A DNA stretch of 64,000 bases from Lonepinella koalarum (GTDB lineage Bacteria > Pseudomonadota > Gammaproteobacteria > Enterobacterales > Pasteurellaceae): assembly GCF_042926695.1 (NCBI RefSeq), contig NZ_CP170642.1:1426001-1490000 (forward strand), in the 5' to 3' direction. The notes under the pieces were generated by a model, which had not been told where the DNA came from, ran no database searches, and was given only the letters and a program-made list of their open reading frames with translations. The translations under genes were made by a program, and so were the position numbers. This document shows, in pieces, positions 12,001 to 16,347 of this stretch. Numbering within the stretch: position 1 is the first letter of the stretch; each line of letters begins with the position of its first letter.

Positions 12001-12115
12001 AGCCATAGGTTATTCTCGTTTATCCGATAATGGGAAAATAGGCGTTAAATTCTCGGTGAATAGCAATACCCGAGGTGATACGGGTGCAGCGGCAAGTGTG
12101 GGATACCAATGGTAA
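2..12115 (+). CDS. Giant trimeric autotransporter adhesin, 5' end outside window
   Basis: This is a type Vc surface adhesin of at least 4037 residues; the frame is open at the left edge, so the signal peptide is missing. Residues 1 to about 330 are YadA-like head repeats built on (S/A)IxxGxNAxA. A neck of the TDAVNVxQL type follows near nt 1080-1110 and recurs through the stalk. The stalk holds a 13-copy heptad array (nt 1841-2113), Trp-containing AGWNL segments, and nine 239-241-residue units (nt 4340-10813). The last ~90 residues form the YadA anchor and end in Tyr-Gln-Trp, as expected for a trimeric 12-strand barrel. There is no cysteine in the stretches I read. Asn and Ser/Thr are extremely frequent. 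A 140-bp stretch (1364-1503) recurs identically at 3830-3969. The class is certain from the head, neck and anchor; the ligand is unknown. An inverted-USS hairpin terminates it. Confidence 0.95.
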   Translation, partial: TVPGNNTFVMGNNISASGNNSIVLGVNASAFNHNNTAIGYNASIGGAYNVGTDNIAFGTNANVTGSNNNNSIAIGTSARSAATQGSSIAIGDNASVGSTSTVAKNGFAIGTNASVGSSAGGIAFGHNATITSSANVIGSSVAIGENSTASSGASIALGYNAKANGQMSEIVIGTNSTSTGQNSIVLGRDANATGSQANQIVVGTNATSTALNSVAIGTNSSANAANSIVLGSGANANNWATSQIVIGDNATSNSQYSIAMGNNTNVSSPYSVAIGNNALITNSGAVALGNNANVTASGGVALGENSVANRVFDQYPNATSPYIPTSANQTQSDAVIATKPTAGAVSVGSDTVKRQIINVAAGSDDTDAVNVAQLKAAVSETSANTYWNIQENGTQKDQVNNNDNVSFANGTGTTATVSVDGTTSTVKYSVNQTTLNVNSGTVSAGQTGDYFATAEQVAKAINDSEKTTSVNSTTDAITVTSTTSGQNTNYALDLSQATKDSLANASSALQSWTAQTNGVDAKTINKTNSTLNFVNGTNIDISNDNGNIKIATVANPTFTSVTAETFTTGTVTITDNGIDAGNQKITNVANGTTDNDAVNLSQLNATTIIANTANTTANTANTTANTANTTANTANTTANTANTTANTANTTANTANTTANTANTTANTANTTANTANTTANTANTTANTANTTANTANNTANTANATVNKGWNITTSASAGGNVSGNSETNVQMGETVTIDAGQNINITQDGKKISIATSMSPTFDNVTTTNFTTQNLTVNTGGTINMGGNNITNVASPTAGTDAANKDYVDNVTLNYLGDNNSNGSNKLTENVTFAGTADQIVTSAEDGKVTFKLDDKVTESLTKANTSLQSFTVGADNAGTNVTVNQSQAHFDITGTENFVNTTVNGQNITVDIAQSFKDTVSNNTQNIANNANNISNNTQNIANNTVNIANNTANISKNAADIAKGFGLQAQDGQNITKGLGEKIEVVGGNSNLNTTVTDGKIQINLNNTLDLSSGGSVTIGDTLLNTTGLTINGGPSITKSGIDAGNQKITNVTNGTVSVDSKDAVNGSQLFATNQNVTNNTNNINNLNATVQAGWVLQANGEKVKDVTPTSNIANFIAGDNIVIAANAANNGIDISTSKDVTFTNVTTTNVTTQNLTVTNGGTINMGGNNITNVATGSADTDAVNVAQLKDAVSTASDNTYWNIQENGTQKDQVKNNDNVSFANGTGTTATVDLTGTTSTVKYSVNKSDLTVNSTTGKVDVPTVGDYFATAEQVAKAINDSEKTTSVNSTTDAITVTSTTSGQNTNYALDLSQATKDSLKNADSALQSFTVGADNTGTNVTVNQTQAHFDIIGGNSNINTTVSGNQIKVNLNNTLNLTDGGSVTIGDTLLNTTGLTINGGPSITKSGIDAGNHTITNVANGTNGTDAVNLNQLNAVNATASAGWNLNTSGNATVANVAPNSTVTFNGDNNINVTHTGSTVNVTLNNAVDLGKDGSLTVNGTTINNNGTISGVANGTLSATSTEAVNGSQLFATNQNVTNNTNNIANNTASINKGTVYGGDSGDAFTLKLGEQANVKGGITDTTKLSDNNIGVVSDGKDTLMVKLAKDLTNLTSATFSDSDTDKTVINKDGVTITNGTNTVSLTETGLNNGDNKITNVSAGVADTDAVNMSQLNAVNATASAGWNLNTSGNATVANVAPNSTVTFNGDNNINVTHTGSTVNFTLASNLTATTITLKGEPGTNGTIGLDGANGTIGLTGKDGASANITVVNGTNGIDGTNITRIVYDNQTVATLNDGLFFTGDDTNVTVGKKLNETLTIKGNLSQSANVTDQNLRVDVVDKALVIKMAKDLTDLDSATFGTSDTDKTVINKDGVTITNGTNTVSLTETGLNNGGNNITNVANGTNGTDAVNLNQLNAVNATASAGWNLNTSGNATVANVAPNSTVTFNGDNNINVTHTGSTVNVTLNNAVDLGKDGSLTINGTTINNNGTISGVANGTLSATSTEAVNGSQLFATNQNVTNNTNNIANNTASINKGTVYGGDSGDAFTLKLGEQANVKGGITDTTKLSDNNIGVVSDGKDTLMVKLAKDLTNLTSATFSDSDTDKTVINKDGVTITNGTNTVSLTETGLNNGDNKITNVSAGVADTDAVNMSQLNAVNATASAGWNLNTSGNATVANVAPNSTVTFNGDDNINVTHTGSTVNVTLNNAVDLGKDGSLTVNNTTINNNGTISGVANGTLSATSTEAVNGSQLFATNQNVTNNTNNIANNTASINKGTVYGGDSGDAFTLKLGEQANVKGGITDTTKLSDNNIGVVSDGKDTLMVKLAKDLTNLTSATFSDSDTDKTVINKDGVTITNGTNTVSLTETGLNNGDNKITNVSAGVADTDAVNMSQLNAVNATASAGWNLNTSGNATVANVAPNSTVTFNGDDNINVTHTGSTVNFTLASNLTATTITLKGEPGTNGTIGLDGANGTIGLTGKDGASANITVVNGTNGIDGTNITRIVYDNQTVATLNDGLFFTGDDTNVTVGKKLNETLTIKGNLSQSANVTDQNLRVDVVDKALVIKMAKDLTDLDSATFGTSDTDKTVINKDGVTITNGTNTVSLTETGLNNGGNNITNVANGTNGTDAVNLNQLNAVNATASAGWNLNTSGNATVANVAPNSTVTFNGDNNINVTHTGSTVNFTLASNLTATTITLKGEPGTNGTIGLDGANGTIGLTGKDGASANITVVNGTNGIDGTNITRIVYDNQTVATLNDGLFFTGDDTNVTVGKKLNETLTIKGNLSQSANVTDQNLRVDVVDKALVIKMAKDLTDLDSATFGTSDTDKTVINKDGVTITNGTNTVSLTETGLNNGGNNITNVANGTNGTDAVNLNQLNAVNATTSAGWNLNTSGNATVANVAPNSTVTFNGDNNINVTHTGSTVNVTLNNAVDLGKDGSLTVNGTTINNNGTISGVANGTLSATSTEAVNGSQLFATNQNVTNNTNNIANNTASINKGTVYGGDSGDAFTLKLGEQANVKGGITDTTKLSDNNIGVVSDGKDTLMVKLAKDLTNLTSATFSDSDTDKTVINKDGVTITNGTNTVSLTETGLNNGDNKITNVSAGVADTDAVNMSQLNAVNATASAGWNLNTSGNATVANVAPNSTVTFNGDDNINVTHTGSTVNVTLNNAVDLGKDGSLTVNNTTINNNGTISGVANGTLSATSTEAVNGSQLFATNQNVTNNTNNIANNTASINKGTVYGGDSGDAFTLKLGEQANVKGGITDTTKLSDNNIGVVSDGKDTLMVKLAKDLTNLTSATFSDSDTDKTVINKDGVTITNGTNTVSLTETGLNNGDNKITNVSAGVADTDAVNMSQLNAVNATASAGWNLNTSGNATVANVAPNSTVTFNGDSNINVTHTGSTVNFTLASNLTASTITLKGEAGTNGTIGLDGANGTIGLTGKDGASANITVVNGTNGIDGTNITRIVYDNQTVATLNDGLFFTGDDTNVTVGKKLNETLTIKGNLSQSANVTDQNLRVDVVDKALVIKMAKDLTDLDSATFGSDTDKTVINKDGVTITNGTNTVSLTETGLNNGDNKITNVSAGVADTDAVNMSQLNAVNTTANAGWTLTDGTNTSTVKPNATVALTNTDGNINIINNNGSVTFDLANELDLGANGSVTIGNTSVNNDGLTVGNTSVSDNGLTIVGGPSVTKNGIDAANTKVTGVAAGDISATSTDAINGSQIYQIEQNVTAAKTEVGAGKNISVSSTTGANGQTVYTVATTPEVDFDKLTVGNVTISKDNGISAGNAKITQVAAGELSESSKDAVNGSQLYQTNQNVTNLSNEVAKGWDVTTGVVEGSTGNVTGSATANVAMGDTVSVKAGNNIAITQEGKNIAIATSLTPTFETVTTETVTVGKGSNTATIGTIEDSHGKAINIAGSDGSSPTRITNVAAGQADTDAVNVGQVRNVTNHINSSINRVDKNLRAGIAGAMASSNLYHATIPGKSMVAAGAGVYKGESALAIGYSRLSDNGKIGVKFSVNSNTRGDTGAAASVGYQW
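1841..2113 (+). repeat. 21-bp tandem repeat encoding NTTANTA heptads
   Basis: Thirteen consecutive 21-bp copies lie inside the adhesin gene. Twelve encode Asn-Thr-Thr-Ala-Asn-Thr-Ala and the thirteenth begins Asn-Asn-Thr. Copies 6 to 12 alternate between two codon versions (ACTACGGC and ACTACAGC), giving a 42-bp higher period, so the array probably grew by duplicating pairs. The unit is a multiple of three, so gain or loss of copies keeps the reading frame. The heptad length fits a coiled-coil stalk. Each heptad carries one N-T-T sequon. Confidence 0.93.
5057..7936 (+). repeat. Higher-order repeat copy 1 (B-A-A-B, 2880 bp)
   Basis: This four-unit block is repeated in the same order at 7937-10813. 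Long stretches are identical at the DNA level, including synonymous positions, which points to recent duplication or ongoing gene conversion. Confidence 0.9.
5222..5302 (+). other. Collagen-like Gly-X-Y run (one of four)
   Basis: Nine uninterrupted Gly-X-Y triplets (GEP GTN GTI GLD GAN GTI, then GLT GKD GAS). The run recurs in every B unit at 7379-7459, 8102-8182 and 10259-10339; in the last copy GEP is GEA. A trimeric autotransporter already has three parallel chains, so a short collagen triple helix could form here. That is inference. Confidence 0.75.
7937..10813 (+). repeat. Higher-order repeat copy 2 (B-A-A-B, 2877 bp)
   Basis: Second copy of the 2880-bp block. Visible differences from copy 1 include ATTSAG for ATASAG in its first A unit, and in its last B unit TASTITLKGEAG for TATTITLKGEPG plus a one-codon deletion near 10627. 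Confidence 0.9.
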
Positions 12116-12192
12116 TAGAATTTCGTACTAACGATATTATTCCTATGCTATAGCGAGAAAAAAACGGCGTATCATTTAGCCCCAAAAGTATG

Positions 12193-12231
12193 AAGTGCGG
12201 TGAAAAAACTTTTATATTTTTCACCGCACTT
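12193..12231 (+). terminator. Inverted-USS terminator after the adhesin gene
   Basis: A 15-bp perfect stem, AAGTGCGGTGAAAAA (12193-12207) with TTTTTCACCGCACTT (12217-12231), is followed by more T residues. Paired uptake sequences serving as intrinsic terminators are typical of Pasteurellaceae. Confidence 0.85.
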
Positions 12232-12243
12232 TTTTGTAATAAA

Positions 12244-12259
12244 ACGCAAACGTTTGCTG
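12244..12259 (+). promoter_or_regulatory. PurR operator overlapping a -10 box
   Basis: ACGCAAACGTTTGCTG matches the PurR consensus ACGCAAACGTTTGCGT at 14 of 16 positions. It contains the perfect 12-bp palindrome GCAAACGTTTGC (12246-12257). A consensus TATAAT follows at 12260-12265, so bound PurR would block the permease promoter. No strong -35 is visible. Confidence 0.85.
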
Positions 12260-12295
12260 TATAATGCGTGCCTATTTTTTATTTAAGGAATCATT

Positions 12296-13603
12296 ATGAA
12301 TAATAATCTACTTTATACAGTAGAAGATAAACCACCCTTTGGGTTAAGTTTATTATTGGCGGCACAACATTTATTGGCGGCACTCGGTGGTATTATTGCG
12401 GTGCCTTTGGTGATCGGTAATGTATTAAAATTACCCATTCCAGATACGGTGATTTTAGTCAATGCGGCTCTATTAGTTTCAGGTATTGTGACCATTATTC
12501 AGTGTCGTGGATTAGGTCCGATCGGCATTCGTTTACCGAGTGTGATGGGGACGAGCTTTACTTTTGTCTCTGCTGCCCTTGCGGTCGGTTTTAGTGAACA
12601 TGGCGTGGCAGGTATTCTTGGTTCATCATTAGTGGGGGCAGTAGTTATGATTGCGGGCAGTTTCTTTATGCCAAACATCCGTAAATTATTCCCACCCGTG
12701 GTGACTGGCACCGTAGTCATGATGATCGGCTTAAGCTTAATCTCTGTCGCTGTGGATTGGTTCGCGGGTGGTCAACGTAGCGATGCCAATTATGCAGCGC
12801 CTGAAAATCTGATGATGGCAACCTTTGTGTTAGTGATTGTTGTAGCTTTAGTACAATGGGGGACTGGCATTTTTTCTGCGGCTGCCATTGTAATCGGTAT
12901 GATGACGGGCTACCTCCTTTGTCTTGCGCTCGGCTGGATCGACTTTACTGGTGTGAAAGAAGCACAAGCCTTTGCCTTACCACAACCGTTACACTTCGGC
13001 TTGTCTTTCCCGATTACCGGAATTATCGGCATGGCGATTGCCTATTTGGTGACAATCGTTGAAAGTAGTGGTAACTTCCTTGCCTTAGGTAATGCCACCC
13101 AAACCGAAATCACCGGTAAACATTTACGTGGTGGCATACTCTGTGACGGTTTAGGTTCTGCCCTAGCCGCGATTATGTCAACGACCCCATTCTCTTCTTT
13201 CTCACAAAATATCGGCGTAATTACGCTCACGGGGGTGGCAAGTCGCCATGTGGTAGCGTTAACTGGCGGATTATTAGTATTAGCTGGTTTATTCCCCGTT
13301 TTCGGTGCGTTAATCGTGTCGATTCCATTGCCTGTATTAGGTGGTGCCGGCTTAATGATGTTCGCGATGATTATTGCGGCAGGGATTCAAATGCTAGATA
13401 ATATTGAGCGCAGTAAACGCAACGGCTTAATCATTGCGATTTCTATCGGTTGCGGTTTAGCTGTCACAACTCGCCCTGAATTACTGGATAAATTGCCAAT
13501 ATTCTGTAAAGAAATTTTTGGCTCAGGAATTACCGTAGGCTCATTATTAGCGTTAATCTTAAATCTGATTTTGCCACAAGATAAACCGAGTAAAGTGGAA
13601 TAA
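12296..13603 (+). CDS. NCS2 (NAT) family purine permease, xanthine/urate type
   Basis: An inner-membrane nucleobase:cation symporter of 435 residues, the usual NCS2 length, with about 14 hydrophobic segments. The family signature Q-N-x-G-x4-T-G is present as SQNIGVITLTGVASR near residue 305, with an acidic IVESSGNF segment about 50 residues before it. Gln-Asn at the motif start resembles xanthine/uric acid carriers (XanP, XanQ, UacT) rather than uracil carriers, which have Glu-Asn there. RBS AAGGAA precedes the ATG. The PurR box immediately upstream supports a purine substrate. It converges on deoD (purine nucleoside phosphorylase), consistent with salvage. The exact substrate is not decidable from sequence. 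Confidence 0.88.
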   Translation: MNNNLLYTVEDKPPFGLSLLLAAQHLLAALGGIIAVPLVIGNVLKLPIPDTVILVNAALLVSGIVTIIQCRGLGPIGIRLPSVMGTSFTFVSAALAVGFSEHGVAGILGSSLVGAVVMIAGSFFMPNIRKLFPPVVTGTVVMMIGLSLISVAVDWFAGGQRSDANYAAPENLMMATFVLVIVVALVQWGTGIFSAAAIVIGMMTGYLLCLALGWIDFTGVKEAQAFALPQPLHFGLSFPITGIIGMAIAYLVTIVESSGNFLALGNATQTEITGKHLRGGILCDGLGSALAAIMSTTPFSSFSQNIGVITLTGVASRHVVALTGGLLVLAGLFPVFGALIVSIPLPVLGGAGLMMFAMIIAAGIQMLDNIERSKRNGLIIAISIGCGLAVTTRPELLDKLPIFCKEIFGSGITVGSLLALILNLILPQDKPSKVE

Positions 13604-13653
13604 AGACGATCAAAATGCGGTGCATTTTCACCATATTTTGGCGATTTTATCTG

Positions 13654-13680
13654 AAAGTGCGGTAAAAAATACCGCACTTT
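13654..13680. terminator. Bidirectional inverted-USS terminator between permease and deoD
   Basis: Stem AAAGTGCGGTA (13654-13664) pairs with TACCGCACTTT (13670-13680) around an AAAAA loop. A and T tracts on either side allow termination on both strands between these convergent genes. Confidence 0.82.
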
Positions 13681-13690
13681 TTTGTTTAAA

Positions 13691-14410
13691 TTACTCAGTG
13701 ACATCACCAATCAATACACTTTCCAATGCAATCTCAATCATTTCATTAAAAGTTAATTGACGTTCTTCTGAACTGGTTTGTTCACCGGTACGAATATGAT
13801 CAGAGACCGTACAAATACACAACGCCTTGGCACCATATTCCGCCGCCACAGCATAAATACCCGCCGCTTCCATTTCCACCCCAAGAATGCCGTATTTTTC
13901 CATCACATCAAACATGGTAATATCTGGGGAATAAAATAAATCTGTCGAGAACAAATTCCCAGCTCGTACTTTCACCCCTTTATTTTTTGCCGCTTGTACC
14001 GCTGCTTGAACCATATCAAAATCTGCAATGGCAGCAAAATCATGATCTCTAAAACGAATACGATTTACTTTGCTATCAGTACATGCACCAATACCAATCA
14101 CGACATCGCGTAGTTTGACATCTTGACGCACCGCACCGCACGAGCCAACCCGAATAATTTTTTTCACGCCATATTCGGTAATTAATTCTTTACTGTAAAT
14201 TGAGCAGGATGGAATCCCCATTCCGTGTCCCATGACTGAAATGCGACGACCTTTGTAAGTCCCTGTGTAACCAAGCATATTACGGACATTTGTGACTTCT
14301 TGAACGTTGTCTAAGAATTTTTCAGCAATAAACTTAGCGCGAAGTGGATCTCCCGGCATTAATACAACATCAGCAAATGCGCCTTCCGGAGCGTTAATAT
14401 GTGGAGTCAT
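13691..14410 (-). CDS. deoD: Purine-nucleoside phosphorylase DeoD
   Basis: Cytoplasmic hexameric phosphorylase that splits purine (deoxy)nucleosides into base and (deoxy)ribose-1-phosphate. At 239 residues it matches the length of E. coli DeoD. The N-terminus MTPHINAPEGAFADVVLMPG, the RVGSCGA phosphate-binding segment and the VEMEAAGIY substrate motif are all present. The start is the ATG at 14410 with an AAAGAGGA RBS; a longer in-frame start at 14467 would use codons next to the IS end and is not credible. Upstream, the IS605-type element separates it from nupC, with which it may once have been co-transcribed. Its promoter must now lie between 14411 and 14461 or inside the element. Confidence 0.95.
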   Translation of the reverse strand: MTPHINAPEGAFADVVLMPGDPLRAKFIAEKFLDNVQEVTNVRNMLGYTGTYKGRRISVMGHGMGIPSCSIYSKELITEYGVKKIIRVGSCGAVRQDVKLRDVVIGIGACTDSKVNRIRFRDHDFAAIADFDMVQAAVQAAKNKGVKVRAGNLFSTDLFYSPDITMFDVMEKYGILGVEMEAAGIYAVAAEYGAKALCICTVSDHIRTGEQTSSEERQLTFNEMIEIALESVLIGDVTE

Positions 14411-14460
14411 AATTTTTTCCTCTTTATATGTAGTCAAAAGTATAGATTTACCAATAGGTG

Positions 14461-14650
14461 TTGACATCCTCCCTGCCCTAAAGGACGGGAATTCCTACTA
14501 GCTCCCCCTTTCAGGGGCTACTCTCGGTGGGTTCTTGCTGCTGATCTCTAATGAGATTCACTTCACAAGCTCTACGGGTATGTCCTACCCTGTTCAGATG
14601 ACAGAAGTCAGAAGACAGTTTCTAATTGTAGTCTGCCTTTGGTTAATATA
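14461..14650 (-). ncRNA. Predicted omega RNA (TnpB guide RNA scaffold)
   Basis: In IS605-family elements the 3' end of tnpB and the right end are transcribed as the guide RNA of TnpB, and the guide is the flank just outside the right end. Here the minus strand downstream of the tnpB stop contains a TAGCCCC...GGGGAGCTA hairpin (about 14509-14520), then the RE hairpin, then GGATGTCAA. The guide would start at 14460 and read CACCTATTGGTAAATC, which lies upstream of deoD. The 5' boundary is a guess inside the tnpB coding end. Inferred from the family; no transcript evidence. Confidence 0.6.
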
Positions 14651-15750
14651 TTTATCGCTCCAACTACATCGGCATTTTCGCTGTAGCCACATTCAATGCA
14701 CTCAAAATGCGATTGGGTTTCCCGATTTGCTTTGGCGACCAATCCGCAACAAGGGCAAGTTCGACTGGTATTTTGTGGGGTCACAGCAACCAAAAATCCG
14801 CCATGCCATTTCGTTTTATAGTCCAGTTGTCGGCGAAACTCGAACCAAGATTGATCCAGTATCGAACGATTTAGCCCCGATTTTTGGCTCACATTTTTAC
14901 CTGGTTCTTCCACTGTGCCTTTTGCCGATTTTGACATGTTGGCAACTTGTAAATCTTCAACGTAGATCATGGCGTGTTTTTTGCTGATTTGGTTTGAAGT
15001 TTGATGCAAGAAGTCTTTGCGACAATTGGCGATTTTATGGTGTAGTTTGGCGATTTTCGCCTTTAATTTCTGCCAATTTTGGCTAAATTTAACTTTGTTT
15101 TTGAGCTGTTTTTGCAGCTTCGCTAATTTGCCTTTATAGGTTTTGAACGCATTAAGCGGAGCGAAAAATATGCCATTGGAAAGGGTGGCAAAACGAGCTA
15201 TGCCCATATCAATGCCGATTTCTCCGCCCGTATGCGTTGGAATATCGGCTTCAAATTCCGTCTGAATACTCACAAAAAAATGACCGCACTTTTGGCTGAC
15301 TGTGACATTTTTAATTTCGCCGATGACTTTTTGGCTATTGAAATAGCGAACCCAGCCGATTTTAGGCAAATACAAGCGATTATTTCCTTGTTCCAGTTTG
15401 CAACCTTGCGGAAAACGAAAACTGTCTTTTAAGCCTTTTTTCTTGAATTTGGGAAAATCTGCTCGCTTTTGGAAAAAATTTTTAAACGCTGCTTCAAGGT
15501 CTTTTAATGATTGTTGCAACACTTGCGAATGGCAATCTTTCAGCCACTCCCATTGTTTTTTCCAAGTTGGCAACAGATTTGCGATTTTGGTGTAGCTAAA
15601 TTTAAATTGATTATCCTGCTCGTACTGCTCATTTTGCCACGCTAACGCCTGATTAAACACAAAGCGAGAACAACCACAAAACTGCTTAATTTTGCGGATT
15701 TGTTCACCGTTTGGTCTAATTTCAAATTTAAAGGCTTTGCGGATTAACAT
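14608..15750 (-). CDS. tnpB: IS605-family TnpB, RNA-guided nuclease
   Basis: 380 residues, typical for TnpB. It has an N-terminal helix-turn-helix domain (HTH_OrfB), then a RuvC-like nuclease. The catalytic triad is intact: D181 (GIDMGIARF), E265 (YVEDLQ) and D361 (NADVVGAIN). The zinc finger has C332 and C335 (CPCCG) and C351 and C354 (CIECG). TnpB uses the element's right-end RNA to cut DNA next to a target-adjacent motif, which helps retain the transposon after excision. It is divergent from tnpA, with only 45 bp between starts. A perfect uptake sequence lies inside the gene at 15283-15291. No frameshift or stop is seen, so it is probably functional. Confidence 0.95.
   Translation of the reverse strand: MLIRKAFKFEIRPNGEQIRKIKQFCGCSRFVFNQALAWQNEQYEQDNQFKFSYTKIANLLPTWKKQWEWLKDCHSQVLQQSLKDLEAAFKNFFQKRADFPKFKKKGLKDSFRFPQGCKLEQGNNRLYLPKIGWVRYFNSQKVIGEIKNVTVSQKCGHFFVSIQTEFEADIPTHTGGEIGIDMGIARFATLSNGIFFAPLNAFKTYKGKLAKLQKQLKNKVKFSQNWQKLKAKIAKLHHKIANCRKDFLHQTSNQISKKHAMIYVEDLQVANMSKSAKGTVEEPGKNVSQKSGLNRSILDQSWFEFRRQLDYKTKWHGGFLVAVTPQNTSRTCPCCGLVAKANRETQSHFECIECGYSENADVVGAINILTKGRLQLETVF
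15283..15291 (-). repeat. Uptake signal sequence inside tnpB
   Basis: AAGTGCGGT on the minus strand encodes Lys-Cys-Gly. It is followed on that strand by CATTTTTTT, fitting the AT-rich extension of the extended Haemophilus uptake motif. Confidence 0.85.
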
Positions 15751-15795
15751 GGGCTTAGGTTAAAATAGAATTTTCTCTTATTTTACACTTGGTCT

Positions 15796-16212
15796 ATGAA
15801 AAAAGAAACAGAAATTAGACACGGAAGACACTGTATTTTTAATATGCACGTTCATTTAGTCTTTGTTACTAAATATCGCAGAGATGTTTTCACGAAAGCG
15901 ATACTTGATGAATTACAAACTATTTTTGCCAACGTTTGTCAGGATTTTGGGGCTACATTAGTGGAGTTTGACGGCGAAGATGATCACGTTCATCTGCTTG
16001 TAGAATATCCGCCAAAAGTAGCGGTATCAGTGCTTGTGAATAGCTTAAAGGGCGTATCTAGTCGTTTGATTAGAAAGAAAAAATATCCAAGCATACAGAA
16101 AAAACTCTGGGGCAATCAGCTTTGGTCACCGTCTTATTTTGCGGGTAGTTGCGGTGGTGCACCAATATCAATTATTCGCCAATATATCGAGCAACAACAA
16201 ACGCCCGATTAG
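15796..16212 (+). CDS. tnpA: IS200/IS605 TnpA, Y1 HUH transposase
   Basis: 138-residue single-strand DNA transposase. The HUH metal-binding motif is H64-V-H66 (DDHVHLLVEYPP) and the nucleophile is Y130 (IIRQYIEQQ), spaced as in IS608 TnpA. The dimeric enzyme recognises the subterminal hairpins at 14471-14489 and 16249-16268. All key residues are intact and the length is normal, so the element may still be active. The ATG follows a short divergent intergenic region shared with tnpB; no strong RBS is obvious. Confidence 0.95.
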   Translation: MKKETEIRHGRHCIFNMHVHLVFVTKYRRDVFTKAILDELQTIFANVCQDFGATLVEFDGEDDHVHLLVEYPPKVAVSVLVNSLKGVSSRLIRKKKYPSIQKKLWGNQLWSPSYFAGSCGGAPISIIRQYIEQQQTPD

Positions 16213-16287
16213 TTAGGTTGGAAACGGCTCATTGTTTGTGCCTTATATCACCGCCCTAAAGGGCAGTGTTTTACGGCACGATCAGAT

Positions 16288-16320
16288 AAAAAAATAACAC
16301 CACAGACGCAATGCTGTGGT
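16288..16320 (-). terminator. nupC terminator abutting the IS left end
   Basis: On the minus strand, stem ACCACAG (from 16320 down to 16314) pairs with CTGTGGT (16305-16299), followed by a run of seven T (complement of 16288-16294). The T-run supplies the TTTAT next to the left end of the IS. Confidence 0.82.
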
Positions 16321-16347
16321 ATATTTATTAAATGTGTCAGTTCGCTG

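Larger units (their letters stand above)
14461..16285 (-). mobile_element. IS605-type element with divergent tnpA and tnpB
   Basis: A single-strand-transposing element with no terminal inverted repeats. It is given on the minus strand so that the right end (RE) follows tnpB. RE (14461-14489) has a hairpin with stem CCCTGCCC/GGACGGG, whose minus-strand form carries a bulged A. It has a GAAT-like guide at the hairpin foot and ends in TCAA, as in IS608. The left end (LE) hairpin is CACCGCCC (16249-16256) with GGGCAGTG (16261-16268). If the target is TTTAT (minus strand, 16286-16290), the left tip is at 16285, 17 nt beyond the hairpin, giving 1825 bp. TTTAT is the known target of IS606. The right tip is well supported; the left tip could be a few bases off. 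Both genes look intact. Confidence 0.8.

Noticed and set aside
14411..14467. Longer start for deoD
   Set aside because: The extra 19 codons reach into the IS flank; conserved DeoD begins at 14410 with a good RBS.
14535..14987. Plus-strand 150-codon frame opposite tnpB
   Set aside because: It lies antisense to conserved RuvC and zinc-finger codons and over the predicted guide RNA; no family features.
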